This document shows positions 8,228 to 16,284 of a stretch of DNA of 49,714 nt, one piece after another. The DNA lies in NCBI GenBank assembly GCA_947564305.1, contig CANOBT010000025.1, positions 1 through 49,714 on the forward strand, written 5' to 3'. The stretch comes from an uncultured Lachnospiraceae bacterium (GTDB lineage: Bacteria; Bacillota_A; Clostridia; Lachnospirales; Lachnospiraceae). A program made the translations under genes and the position numbers. The notes below the pieces were generated by a model that was given only the letters and a program-made list of their open reading frames with translations, did not search any database and was not told the DNA's origin. How positions within the stretch are numbered: the stretch's first letter is position 1; each line of letters opens with the position of its first letter.

Positions 8228-11206
8228 CTATGCTGTTCTCGTCATAACTTGTCTCCGGAGCGGTTTTGCCCCCCCCTGTTCCAAGCCCTCCAGCACATCC
8301 TTGATTGTCTTTTCCAACTGCTCTAATACAATAGGCTTGGAAACATGGGCATTCATACCGGACTCCAACGCATCCTGGACATCATCTGCAAATGCATTCG
8401 CCGTCATCGCAATAATCGGAATCGTTCCGGCACAAGGATGCCCTCCGGCACGTATCGTTCTTGTAGCTTCATAGCCATCCATGATTGGCATCTGCACATC
8501 CATGAGGATAATATCATACTGTCCCGGCTCAGATTTTCCAAAGATTTCTACCGCTTCTTTGCCATTTTCCGCAATATCACAGGTGGCTCCTCTTGTGTCC
8601 AAAATCTTACACAGAATCAGCCTGTTCACCTCAATATCCTCAACTACCAGTATATGCTTATCTTTTACAATACTTACTTCTTCCTTCTCAGAATCTGTCT
8701 CGTTTCGGCCAAACATCAACCGTTTAATGGCTTCCTTGAACTTGGACATAAAGAAGGGCTTTTGCATGAAATGATTAATTCCAACTTCCAACGCTTCCTG
8801 CTCAATATCTGCCCAATCATAAGCCGTGAAAAGCAGTATTGGAATCTTACGCGAATAGTTCTTCCGAATCAAACGCGCAGTCTCCATTCCATCCATCTCC
8901 GGCATCATCCAATCCAACAGAATCACATCATATGGCTCCCCATTCTCACGAGCAGTACGAATGGTGCTGATTACATCAGCGCCATTTGTCACATAGTCAA
9001 CATGGACTCCCGTCTTCTCCATCGCCTGAACGATATTTTTACAGATATCTTCGTCATCATCTGCTAAAATCATCCGAGAAACTCCATGCTCCTCCCAGAA
9101 TTTCGGGTCGTCCTCCTTCTCCTGAATACGAAGTTCCAATTCTACGGTAAATGTGGTTCCAACCCCAAGCTGGCTCTCCACACTCAGCGTGCCTCCCATA
9201 AGTTCCACCAGGTTCTTCGTGATCGCCATTCCCAGACCCGTCCCCTGAATCTTATTGGTCCTCGTATTCTGTTCTCGGGTGAAGGGGTCAAACATGACTT
9301 TCTGGTAATCTTCAGACATTCCCTGTCCGTTATCCTTCACAGAAAATTGTATCCGGCTGTAGCTGTCTAAAATCTGCGGCAGTTCACACACACTCATCTC
9401 AATCCTTCCTCCATTGGGTGTGTACTTCACTGCATTCGATAAGATATTAATCAAAATCTGATTAATCCGCATCTTATCTCCAATCAGATGCTCATATGTA
9501 AACGGCGTTGTATAAATTTCAAACGTCTGCTTCTTCGCTCTTACCTGTGAACGGATGATCGTATTCATCTCGTCGATAATATCTGCCAGGCTCAGCTCCG
9601 CATTATTCAACGTTGCATTGCCGCTTTCAATCTTGTTCATATCCAGAACGTCATTGATAAGTCCCAAAAGATGCTGGCTGGCCCCGTCAATCTTCTGTGC
9701 GTATTCCCTCACATATTCAGGATTGTCCGCCTCCTGCTTCAGCAGCGCGACCAAACCCATGATGGCATTCATTGGTGTACGGATATCATGGCTCATACTG
9801 CTCAGGAACGTACTCTTCGCCTTGCTCGCCACCTCAGCCGCATCCAGAGCCGCTGTCAGCGTATTCTCTGTCTGCCGTTCTTCCGTCCTGTCAGAAATAT
9901 AAACAACCAGTTTTTCCTCTCCCTGTATCGCAATACAATAAACCGTCTCCAGAAACCACTTGTGTTCTCCGGTTCTTGAGTTGACCCTGTCGATTGCTAC
10001 AGGTTCCAGAGTATCTCCCGGCTTCAAAGCATCCAGGGCATGATCCTCATAATTTAATATTTTCAGCTCCGACAAGGCGTCATCTTCCGACATTCCCAAC
10101 ACACGTTCCAGATTCGGGCTGGCATATTCAATAATACGCTCCTTCTTCTTCACCATCAAATACGTATCGTCCGTATTGTTCGATAAATAGGTGGAGAAAA
10201 TATTAAACAACTGCTCCTGATATTCAATCTCATTGTCCATCTTCATGATGTCCCTGCGTGTACGCCACATGAAGAATGTAAATGAGGAAAGCACAACAAG
10301 TACTACCATCGCCAGAATCAGCAGCATCCGCGAATTTTGAATAATCCCGTTGGCTTCATTCATAATAGCAGACATGGGCACAATGGATACCAGATACCAC
10401 TCCTCTACGTTTCCAATTGGAACGTAGGTGTAAACATGGTCTCCGTTTGTATCATGGAAAACCGCTGAACCGGATTCCCGATTGTCCAACGCAGTCTCAA
10501 ATTCAGCCAAATGTTCCGTCTGATTTTGCTCGGAATCAACGAGTTCGAAAATATCATCTCCCAACTCATCTCCCGCATTGACGAAGGGCCTCAGCAAAAT
10601 CTCCCCCTGCCGGTTTACAATATATGCAAATCCCTGGTCATTATAGAAAGAAAGCGTAAACTCTCTCGATACTCTGGTCGATTCATACCCCTTCTGAAAC
10701 AATCCCCTCGTACCATCAGCAAAGGTAAAACATTCATAATAACCAAACATCTTATTGTCTGTATATAAACCAATATATGGATCTCTGACACCACTTCCTG
10801 TAAACTCCTGATAGATTCCCAGCTCTTCCCCACTCATCTGGAATGCTTCATCAGACTTACTGATATAATAAGCGCCCGTATCCAGATTCACTACCGAGTA
10901 AACGGCATCTATCTCACTAAACAGTGTCAGTTTTTCCTGAATTGCATTCACATTATCCGAGTCATACTTTGAAAAATCTGTCGCAAAACTATGCAGCCGC
11001 TCTCTATCCCTTGCGATGAAACTGTCAAAAGCCTGCTGCTGCTGCCCAGTAACTGCCAGAACATTGGAAATCGCCTGATCCATTAAGCTGTCCCGGATAG
11101 AAATCACATAGTAATACGCTCCTGCCAGCATACAGATCATGCTAAGTACGACCACAAAGTACATTAACAACTTCTGTCTGTAATGTCTCTTCCTTTCTTC
11201 TTTCAC
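8228..11206 (-). CDS. Hybrid sensor histidine kinase with two receiver domains
   Basis: A 992-aa membrane kinase beginning with GTG at 11206 (AAGGTGG six bases upstream). Layout: TM1 about 12-35; a large extracytoplasmic Cache-like sensor about 36-290; TM2 about 294-314; PAS-like domain about 330-445; HisKA with phosphoacceptor H473 in S-M-S-H-D-I-R-T-P-M-N-A; ATPase domain with N-I-L-S-N-A-V-K-Y, D-N-G-Q-G-M and G-T-G-L-G-M-A; receiver 1 about 710-830 (D765); receiver 2 about 850-975 (D903). It lacks a fused HPt domain, and a separate HPt gene follows at once. The sensor has no obvious ligand motif. The gene is likely transcribed from a promoter about 330 bp upstream, giving a long leader. 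The outputs appear to be the HD-GYP regulators downstream, not a DNA-binding protein. Confidence 0.93.
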   Translation of the reverse strand: MKEERKRHYRQKLLMYFVVVLSMICMLAGAYYYVISIRDSLMDQAISNVLAVTGQQQQAFDSFIARDRERLHSFATDFSKYDSDNVNAIQEKLTLFSEIDAVYSVVNLDTGAYYISKSDEAFQMSGEELGIYQEFTGSGVRDPYIGLYTDNKMFGYYECFTFADGTRGLFQKGYESTRVSREFTLSFYNDQGFAYIVNRQGEILLRPFVNAGDELGDDIFELVDSEQNQTEHLAEFETALDNRESGSAVFHDTNGDHVYTYVPIGNVEEWYLVSIVPMSAIMNEANGIIQNSRMLLILAMVVLVVLSSFTFFMWRTRRDIMKMDNEIEYQEQLFNIFSTYLSNNTDDTYLMVKKKERIIEYASPNLERVLGMSEDDALSELKILNYEDHALDALKPGDTLEPVAIDRVNSRTGEHKWFLETVYCIAIQGEEKLVVYISDRTEERQTENTLTAALDAAEVASKAKSTFLSSMSHDIRTPMNAIMGLVALLKQEADNPEYVREYAQKIDGASQHLLGLINDVLDMNKIESGNATLNNAELSLADIIDEMNTIIRSQVRAKKQTFEIYTTPFTYEHLIGDKMRINQILINILSNAVKYTPNGGRIEMSVCELPQILDSYSRIQFSVKDNGQGMSEDYQKVMFDPFTREQNTRTNKIQGTGLGMAITKNLVELMGGTLSVESQLGVGTTFTVELELRIQEKEDDPKFWEEHGVSRMILADDDEDICKNIVQAMEKTGVHVDYVTNGADVISTIRTARENGEPYDVILLDWMMPEMDGMETARLIRKNYSRKIPILLFTAYDWADIEQEALEVGINHFMQKPFFMSKFKEAIKRLMFGRNETDSEKEEVSIVKDKHILVVEDIEVNRLILCKILDTRGATCDIAENGKEAVEIFGKSEPGQYDIILMDVQMPIMDGYEATRTIRAGGHPCAGTIPIIAMTANAFADDVQDALESGMNAHVSKPIVLEQLEKTIKDVLEGLEQGGAKPLRRQVMTRTA

Positions 11207-11533
11207 TTTTGTCCACCTTCAACATTATAAAATTTACAGATAATTTTAAGACTCAGCCTACATCACTCGCTTGTTGGCTGCCATCAGGCATGTCAAGAAA
11301 GCACCTTTTCCCCAAAGGTTTCCCCGCTGTCAATCCCCCAATCTTCAGCGTCATATACTTATTTCAACGACTAACATTCCATAAATATATCCTTGGTTAT
11401 AACTTTCCGACCACTATATTTAATTTTTTAATCATCCGAAAATACTTAAAAAATGAAACCAGTAGTAAAAGAGTCTGGAACTTTTCTGCTTCCAGTCAGG
11501 TAAACTCTTACTTAAAATATCCCTATGTAATTT
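11207..11533 (-). other. Long untranslated leader of the kinase operon
   Basis: This 327-bp stretch has no supported ORF. On the minus strand it contains several potential hairpins: CTGGAA/TTCCAG flanked by AAGAGT/ACTCTT near 11465-11512, CCTTT/AAAGG near 11303-11318, and TGCC/GGCA near 11280-11292. The block 11250-11350 is clearly richer in G and C than its surroundings. I compared it by eye with c-di-GMP-I and -II, cobalamin, SAM and other common riboswitch cores and found no convincing match. It may be an unrecognised cis-regulatory RNA or just a long 5' UTR. Confidence 0.3.
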
Positions 11534-11562
11534 AGTATACATCATAACACAAGGGAATGCAA
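11534..11562 (-). promoter_or_regulatory. Candidate promoter of the kinase operon
   Basis: On the minus strand TTGCAT (11557-11562), a 17-base gap and TATACT (11534-11539). The -10 box matches five of six consensus bases; the -35 box is weak. It lies between the terminator of the upstream gene and the kinase. It is the best candidate I could find, but other AT-rich hexamers occur nearby. Confidence 0.4.
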
Positions 11563-11664
11563 TTCAAAATGATGAATTTTTTGGATGTAAAGGGTAAATT
11601 TTCAGGTAAATCACACAAAATTCTCCCGTTTTCTTGTCCTCTGTTTTTTCCCAAAAAACAAGGG

Positions 11665-11698
11665 AAAAAAAGAGAACCTGCCGCTTGCACAGATTCCC
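11665..11698 (-). terminator. Rho-independent terminator after the SprA-related gene
   Basis: On the minus strand a 9-bp stem GGGAATCTG/CAGGTTCTC (two G-T pairs) with a 9-base loop is followed by seven T residues. It starts 24 bp after the stop codon of the SprA-related gene, ending the cheV/EAL-HDOD/SprA transcript. Confidence 0.8.
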
Positions 11699-11721
11699 TT
11701 TTTTATGCTCTCTGTCTTTAA

Positions 11722-12726
11722 TTATGCTGCCGAACCCAATATCCATTTTGGATCTTTCGGAGCTTCCTTCGGCTTTGTATCCGCTGCTGTCACAGTGCGA
11801 GTCATTCCGCCAGCGGTATAAATTCTGCCGCATTCCGGACAGATTCCCGTCTGCATGGTGACTGACTGGCTGATAACCCGGCGTCCTTCCTTTTCCGCAT
11901 TAGCACGCTCACGTACTACATGCTCCAGTTCATGGCCGCGTACCGCATTTGCCGTCTGCCCCGGATCAATATGGGTCGGTGTTTTGAAGGATACGCCCGG
12001 ATCATCGGAGCCGTCCTGATATTTCCGCTCCTTACAGGTCTGGCACTCGCCCTCATTTGCTGCTTTCTGGGTATCCTCCACACCTGTTCCGGCAACCTTC
12101 GGAGCATCTTCCTTCGAGTCGTTTCCTGTTACCCCCGCCGGCTCCTCTTCTGCTGCCCCCGGAAGTCCCGCCTCTGCCACTTTGTCAGCTGACGTTCCCG
12201 GCAGATCCAGTTCTACGGCTTCCTGAGACTTCGTTCCCGGCAGATCCAGTTCTACAGCTTCCTGAGACTTCGTTCCCGGAAGATTCAATTCTGCTGCTTC
12301 AGAACCGCTCGTCTTCCCTGACTGCGGCATACCTGCATATTCAATACGCATACGCACAGCCAGCTCTGCCGGATCCATCCCGGCTCTCATGAAGGGGATT
12401 CCATAATTCACATTTCCCGCAGTACCGGACTCCACTTTAGAAGCCTTACCAATCGGCTCCACCGGAGTTTCCAGGTCAGCCGCACGGCTGGCTGCCACAC
12501 CGGTAATACCCGCCGTATGACCGGCAGCCGTCAGACTGCGCGCACCAATCACAGACTCTTTACTTCCTGTCTTCTCTGCCGGTGCGGCATGTTCTCCCGC
12601 AGCTGAAGCTGTTGATACGGACTGTCCGGCCTGGCTTCCTGTGTCCTGCCCGGCCGCATGCATCCGCTGATACCCCGTATACTGATAACTGCTTACATAA
12701 GGATGAAAAGAAACTGCCCCTACCAT
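11722..12726 (-). CDS. SprA-related putative metallopeptidase
   Basis: A 334-aa protein; the ATG at 12726 has AGGAGG eight bases upstream. The first two thirds are low-complexity, Ala/Gly/Glu/Thr rich and include a tandem repeat. The conserved C-terminal domain (about 220-310) contains C-x2-C followed by R-K-Y-Q-D-G-S-D-D, then R-G-H-E-L-E-H-V (an H-E-x-x-H zinc-metallopeptidase-like motif) with E-x-x-x-A, and a second C-P-E-C-G-R-I-Y-T-A-G-G. This combination is the signature I associate with the SprA-related family, whose members are called putative metalloproteases without proven substrate. No signal peptide is visible. It follows the EAL-HDOD gene by 15 bp after a cheV-led run, so it is probably co-expressed with motility genes. 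Substrate unknown. Confidence 0.72.
   Translation of the reverse strand: MVGAVSFHPYVSSYQYTGYQRMHAAGQDTGSQAGQSVSTASAAGEHAAPAEKTGSKESVIGARSLTAAGHTAGITGVAASRAADLETPVEPIGKASKVESGTAGNVNYGIPFMRAGMDPAELAVRMRIEYAGMPQSGKTSGSEAAELNLPGTKSQEAVELDLPGTKSQEAVELDLPGTSADKVAEAGLPGAAEEEPAGVTGNDSKEDAPKVAGTGVEDTQKAANEGECQTCKERKYQDGSDDPGVSFKTPTHIDPGQTANAVRGHELEHVVRERANAEKEGRRVISQSVTMQTGICPECGRIYTAGGMTRTVTAADTKPKEAPKDPKWILGSAA
12193..12309 (-). repeat. 39-bp tandem repeat inside the SprA-related gene
   Basis: Three head-to-tail copies begin at 12193, 12232 and 12271, each 39 bases. The first two are nearly identical and the third is diverged. Each unit encodes a 13-residue block built on E-L-D-L-P-G-T-K-S-Q-E. A further decayed copy (A-G-L-P-G-A) follows in the protein. 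The period keeps the reading frame, so copy number can change without breaking the gene. Confidence 0.9.
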
Positions 12727-12750
12727 GTTCTCCACCTCCTAAAATTACAA

Positions 12751-14043
12751 TTACACTTCAAGACTTTCTTCTTTATCATTCTCTTCTTTGTCTGCTTCCT
12801 CTCTGAGACCTACCACATTGTCCCAGATGTCATTCACTTCTTCTACACATTCCATGTAAATCTGCGCCAGCTGGTTAGTCTTAAGTCCTAGCTTTTCTGC
12901 GATTTCTTTTGTCTCCGCCCATTCTGCCCGCTCATAATGAAGAACCAACTGATACAGTTCCCCTGCCATGCCTTCCTGATATATCAGGGCGTCCTTCACT
13001 TCCTTCACAATTGGAATCTCGTAGAGGATTTCCTCCATCGGAGCATCAATCATATACTCCAATGTAGAGAACATTCCCATCAGATAAGCCTCCGACGGTG
13101 TAATCGGCAGCTTCTTCAGCTTCTTTGCCAGTTCCGAGGCAAAATTTGCACGCAGGAACGATGTTTTAAGCGTCTCTTCCGATGAATCTTCTCCCACCTT
13201 GTTATTCTCAAAGCTGAGCAGATATACCCACTGCTTCAGCTGGCTGATTCCTACACGAACCAACGCCTGGCGTACGGAGGTCGTCTCATGATGTACTGCA
13301 AAGTATGCAGAATTGGCCATCTTCAAAAGCGCATATGTCAAAGAAGCATCCCTGATGATAATCTCCTCCAACATCTCTACATCCGGCTCTTCTTTCGTAA
13401 TCTCGACAATCAACTGGTACAAGTTCCCCTGCATGAAATCCATCTTGCTCGCCTTCGTAGCCGTCGCACTGGATACATAGTTCCCTTCTACATAATCCGC
13501 TTCCAGTTCCTTTGCGAACTCATAAGTTTCCTTTGTATTGACTCCGGTAGCAATAAACTCCTTCTGGAATCCATGTGCCATATCAATTACATTGGCAATA
13601 GACCTCATCTTCGTCTCGCTCAGTTCCCCGGAAATATCAATCTTGATATAGTCCACATACTCCAACATACTGAAATACTTTGGTGTAAACTGGAAATCAT
13701 TAATTGCAAAATGATATCCTGCCTCCCGGTATTTACTGATCAGAATTGTAGCCAGAGAGTGAATCACAATATTATCCTCAATCTGGATCACAATCTTATC
13801 TTTATCAAAAATCTTAGGTGTATTCCGAAAGAGAAGCGCCGGAGTAAAAGTCATAAACGTCCGCTTCTCCTTAAAAATACGATTTGAATTCTCTGACAGG
13901 AATGCCACCATCGCATTAGCGGCCACACTGTCCGAACTTGAATTATACAGGCTGTTCTCATCCTGTTGGATCATCAATTCATATCCAATAACTGTGTCCG
14001 ATCTCAGATCCTTGACCGCCTGTCTTACTACACAATTATCCAT
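12751..14043 (-). CDS. EAL-HDOD signalling protein, YuxH type, EAL degenerate
   Basis: A 430-aa protein with an N-terminal EAL-like domain (about 1-200) and a C-terminal HDOD domain (about 205-400). The EAL position reads Y-E-L-M (residues 21-24). The K-x-D motif survives in Y-I-K-I-D, but the loop that should read A-E-G-V-E reads A-T-G-V-N, so the metal-binding and catalytic acids are missing. Such YuxH-type proteins are generally regarded as non-catalytic c-di-GMP or protein-interaction modules; the sequence supports loss of activity. The acidic tail (last 20 residues) is D/E/K rich. The start codon lies one base after the cheV stop codon and its ribosome site AAGGAG is inside the cheV end, implying translational coupling. 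Confidence 0.85.
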   Translation of the reverse strand: MDNCVVRQAVKDLRSDTVIGYELMIQQDENSLYNSSSDSVAANAMVAFLSENSNRIFKEKRTFMTFTPALLFRNTPKIFDKDKIVIQIEDNIVIHSLATILISKYREAGYHFAINDFQFTPKYFSMLEYVDYIKIDISGELSETKMRSIANVIDMAHGFQKEFIATGVNTKETYEFAKELEADYVEGNYVSSATATKASKMDFMQGNLYQLIVEITKEEPDVEMLEEIIIRDASLTYALLKMANSAYFAVHHETTSVRQALVRVGISQLKQWVYLLSFENNKVGEDSSEETLKTSFLRANFASELAKKLKKLPITPSEAYLMGMFSTLEYMIDAPMEEILYEIPIVKEVKDALIYQEGMAGELYQLVLHYERAEWAETKEIAEKLGLKTNQLAQIYMECVEEVNDIWDNVVGLREEADKEENDKEESLEV

Positions 14044-14046
14044 TGA

Positions 14047-14961
14047 CTATATCTCCTTCCGCTCCAGCAGTTCATCCATGACCTCAACCAGACGTCCAAT
14101 CTCTGGTTTTGACAACTGCTCGTCGGCGCCAAGCCGCTTTCCTTTTCGCCACATCTCCTCATTGATGAGCGACGAGAAAATGATAACCGGCATACTCTTC
14201 ATAACATCGTCTTCCTTAACCAGCTTTGTAAGACGATGTCCGTCCATCTCCGGCATCTCGATATCCGTGATCATCAATGCTGCTTTCTGATGGAAATCAG
14301 AGTCATTGCGGATAGTATTCAGATAGTCCCAGGCTTCCTTTCCGTTATTAAAGTTCTTAAGATTTACATAACCTGCACGCAGAAGAGAATCCTTGATCAT
14401 CTTAGTAAGCAGGATGGAGTCTTCCGCAAGGACGATATGCTCTTCACGCTCTTCCCTGTCACCCAGCTTATCAATCTCATCCATCTGGATACCGGTCTCC
14501 GGTGCGATTTCTGTTACTATCTTCTCAAAGTCGAGGATGGTCACCAGCCTGCCCCCACACTGGGCAATTCCTGTCGCAACCCCTTCTTCCCCGTTGGAAA
14601 GCGTCTTATCCGGCTTCTGGATATCCTCCCATGAAATCCTGCTGATTCCCACTACCGTATGTACCCTGAAAGCGATGTTCATCTTATTGAAATTGGTAAT
14701 GATGAACAAATCCCTGTCATTTGCCTCTCCGCTGTCGCCGGTCAGGTACTTCGGCAGGTTAATCACTGTAAGCAAGATATCCCTGGGCTTAAAAATCCCT
14801 TCCACCGCCGGATGGGAGTGAGGTACCGGCTTTACTTTATCCGCCATCATAATCTCCCTTACCTTCGCTACATTGATACCATACAATTCGCCAAATACAG
14901 TAAACTGCATAATCTCAATCTCGTTTGTCCCTGATTCCAATAAAATCTCTGTATCAGCCAT
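14047..14961 (-). CDS. cheV: Chemotaxis coupling protein CheV (CheW + receiver)
   Basis: A 304-aa protein; the ATG at 14961 is chosen for AAAGGAG nine bases upstream over an in-frame ATG six codons earlier. Residues about 10-160 form a CheW-like domain (F-G-I-N-V-A-K-V-R-E-I and I-L-D-F-E segments). Residues about 175-300 form a receiver with A-E-D-S, the phosphoacceptor in I-T-D-I-E-M-P-E-M-D-G, and S-K-P. CheV links chemoreceptors to CheA and helps adaptation when phosphorylated. CheA and CheW are not in this window, so the core array is encoded elsewhere. The gene is separated by 185 bp from cheD and has its own candidate sigma-28 element, so it probably heads the cheV/EAL-HDOD/SprA transcript. 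Confidence 0.93.
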   Translation of the reverse strand: MADTEILLESGTNEIEIMQFTVFGELYGINVAKVREIMMADKVKPVPHSHPAVEGIFKPRDILLTVINLPKYLTGDSGEANDRDLFIITNFNKMNIAFRVHTVVGISRISWEDIQKPDKTLSNGEEGVATGIAQCGGRLVTILDFEKIVTEIAPETGIQMDEIDKLGDREEREEHIVLAEDSILLTKMIKDSLLRAGYVNLKNFNNGKEAWDYLNTIRNDSDFHQKAALMITDIEMPEMDGHRLTKLVKEDDVMKSMPVIIFSSLINEEMWRKGKRLGADEQLSKPEIGRLVEVMDELLERKEI

Positions 14962-14990
14962 AAACTCACTCCTTTGCATTCTATATATAT

Positions 14991-15017
14991 TTATCGGCGC
15001 ATCCTACATTTAAAATA
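14991..15017 (-). promoter_or_regulatory. Candidate sigma-28 (FliA) promoter of cheV
   Basis: On the minus strand GCCGATAA (14991-14998) matches the sigma-28 -10 box in all eight positions. At the usual 15-base distance the -35 region reads TATT, a poor match to TAAA. A TTTTAAAT stretch overlaps nearby, but its TAAA is only 10 bases away. The element lies 30 bp before the cheV start. Just upstream is a TTTGGCCAAA palindrome (15035-15044). The strong -10 and the biological sense (a late chemotaxis gene, with fliA in the same cluster) support it; the -35 does not. Confidence 0.45.
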
Positions 15018-15146
15018 AGGTTTCTTTCCGGCTATTTGGCCAAAATCAGTGCATCTCCGATTCTATCAGACAAAAACACCATATTTTTTGAATTTATCAA
15101 CTAAAATCATCTGAAATCAGCGTAACTTCCATTCCAGAAGCTTATT

Positions 15147-15626
15147 TTAAAGAAATTTCTCCGGTTTCCCTGCACACCGTACAGAAACTTTACCGGTTCC
15201 TACATCCAAAACCATGGTCCTTGCATAATTAGCGCCCGTATCCTCTCCCATCACACGGAGCCCTTCTTTCATCAAGGCCATCTTCACCATCTGGGCATTG
15301 CGCTCGCCGATGTTTCCAAGCCCTCCCGGCCCCTTCATCTCAAACATCTTCGCACCGCCCGCAATCTTACATACCATCCGGCTCTTCATGCCCCCAAACG
15401 CCTGCAGCTTGCGCAGGGTTTCAGGAATCCCCGAATCGGCAAATTTAAATACATTCGTATCTGTTCCCTGTTTCTGCGGAAGCATGATATGAAGCAAGGC
15501 CCCCAGCTTGATCATCGGGTCATAGAAAGAAATCCCGATGCAGGACCCCAGGGCATATGTGATCAGTATGCCCTCCTGCCTTGTAATCTTCATATCAGCA
15601 ATCCCCACTGATATTTTCTTGGTCAT
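15147..15626 (-). CDS. cheD: Chemoreceptor glutamine deamidase CheD
   Basis: A 159-aa protein that deamidates receptor glutamines and, in Gram-positive chemotaxis, activates CheC. The catalytic triad positions of the family are present: T23, C29 in A-L-G-S-C-I-G, and H46 in L-L-H-I-M-L-P. The G-G-A-K-M-F segment near residue 90 is also typical. Its ATG overlaps the cheC stop codon in an ATGA arrangement, so the two partners are translationally coupled. It is the last gene of the continuous flagellar run; I see no strong terminator after it, only a weak CTTC/GAAG hairpin, so read-through toward cheV is possible. Confidence 0.93.
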   Translation of the reverse strand: MTKKISVGIADMKITRQEGILITYALGSCIGISFYDPMIKLGALLHIMLPQKQGTDTNVFKFADSGIPETLRKLQAFGGMKSRMVCKIAGGAKMFEMKGPGGLGNIGERNAQMVKMALMKEGLRVMGEDTGANYARTMVLDVGTGKVSVRCAGKPEKFL

Positions 15627-16249
15627 CCATCAATCACTCCTAGTTTTTTCATAAGAACATTCAATGATTCCACATCCGGCAGGAGCAGCATATTACTGTT
15701 GAGCGCCTTGCCGTCAATTTTAAATTTTCCTGTGATCATCATAATCCTGTCGGAATGCTGTCCCATCATTGCGATTGGGACACTCATAATACCGCCCTGC
15801 ATATTTACGGTAAACTGAGGTACGGACAAATCCACCTCCACATTACACAACGAAGACATTGCCGTGATATAAGAAGAAATCACAATATTGCCGATTTCTG
15901 TCAATACCGACATGTCAATCTCTTCAAGATCCATGAAATCTGTAGAAGGCCTTCCGATCATCTTCTGTATGATCGCATCAGAAAATTCCTTCGTCAGGAT
16001 AAAGAGCATGATTCCGTTCAGTTCTCCTGACATTTCTACAAATATCGCCGCTACCAGTTCCTCCGGATGTCCCAGGTGTGTCATCGCCGCGTTAAACCCC
16101 AGGATTTTCACTTCCGGGAGCGCCATATTGACCTTTGCATTCAGCATGCTGGACAAAGCCGTTGCCGCGTTGCCGCCGCCGATGCTTCCGATCTCCTTAA
16201 GCATATCAATTGCCAAAGCGCCCATTTCCTCATACTTTTGAATTGCCAT
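15623..16249 (-). CDS. cheC: CheY-P phosphatase CheC
   Basis: A 208-aa member of the CheC/CheX/FliY phosphatase family, which dephosphorylates CheY-P in the cytoplasm and works with CheD. The second active-site motif is intact (E118-I-G-N121). In the first, E19-I-G-S22, the usual asparagine is replaced by serine, so the first site may be weak or dead. In Bacillus CheC the second site is the more important, so activity is still expected. The rest of the first motif, G-G-G-N-A-A-T-A-L-S, is conserved. The ATG has a GAGGTAG site upstream. Length is typical. Confidence 0.9.
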   Translation of the reverse strand: MAIQKYEEMGALAIDMLKEIGSIGGGNAATALSSMLNAKVNMALPEVKILGFNAAMTHLGHPEELVAAIFVEMSGELNGIMLFILTKEFSDAIIQKMIGRPSTDFMDLEEIDMSVLTEIGNIVISSYITAMSSLCNVEVDLSVPQFTVNMQGGIMSVPIAMMGQHSDRIMMITGKFKIDGKALNSNMLLLPDVESLNVLMKKLGVIDG

Positions 16250-16284
16250 ATGTCTACCTCGCTATCTTTCAATCATCCAAACCA

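Noticed and set aside
8345..9067. Plus-strand 240-codon frame inside the kinase gene
   Set aside because: Fully antisense to well-conserved receiver domains; no start signal.
11224..11229. Consensus TATAAT directly before the kinase gene
   Set aside because: It would start transcription almost on top of the ribosome site and has no -35 box at the right distance.
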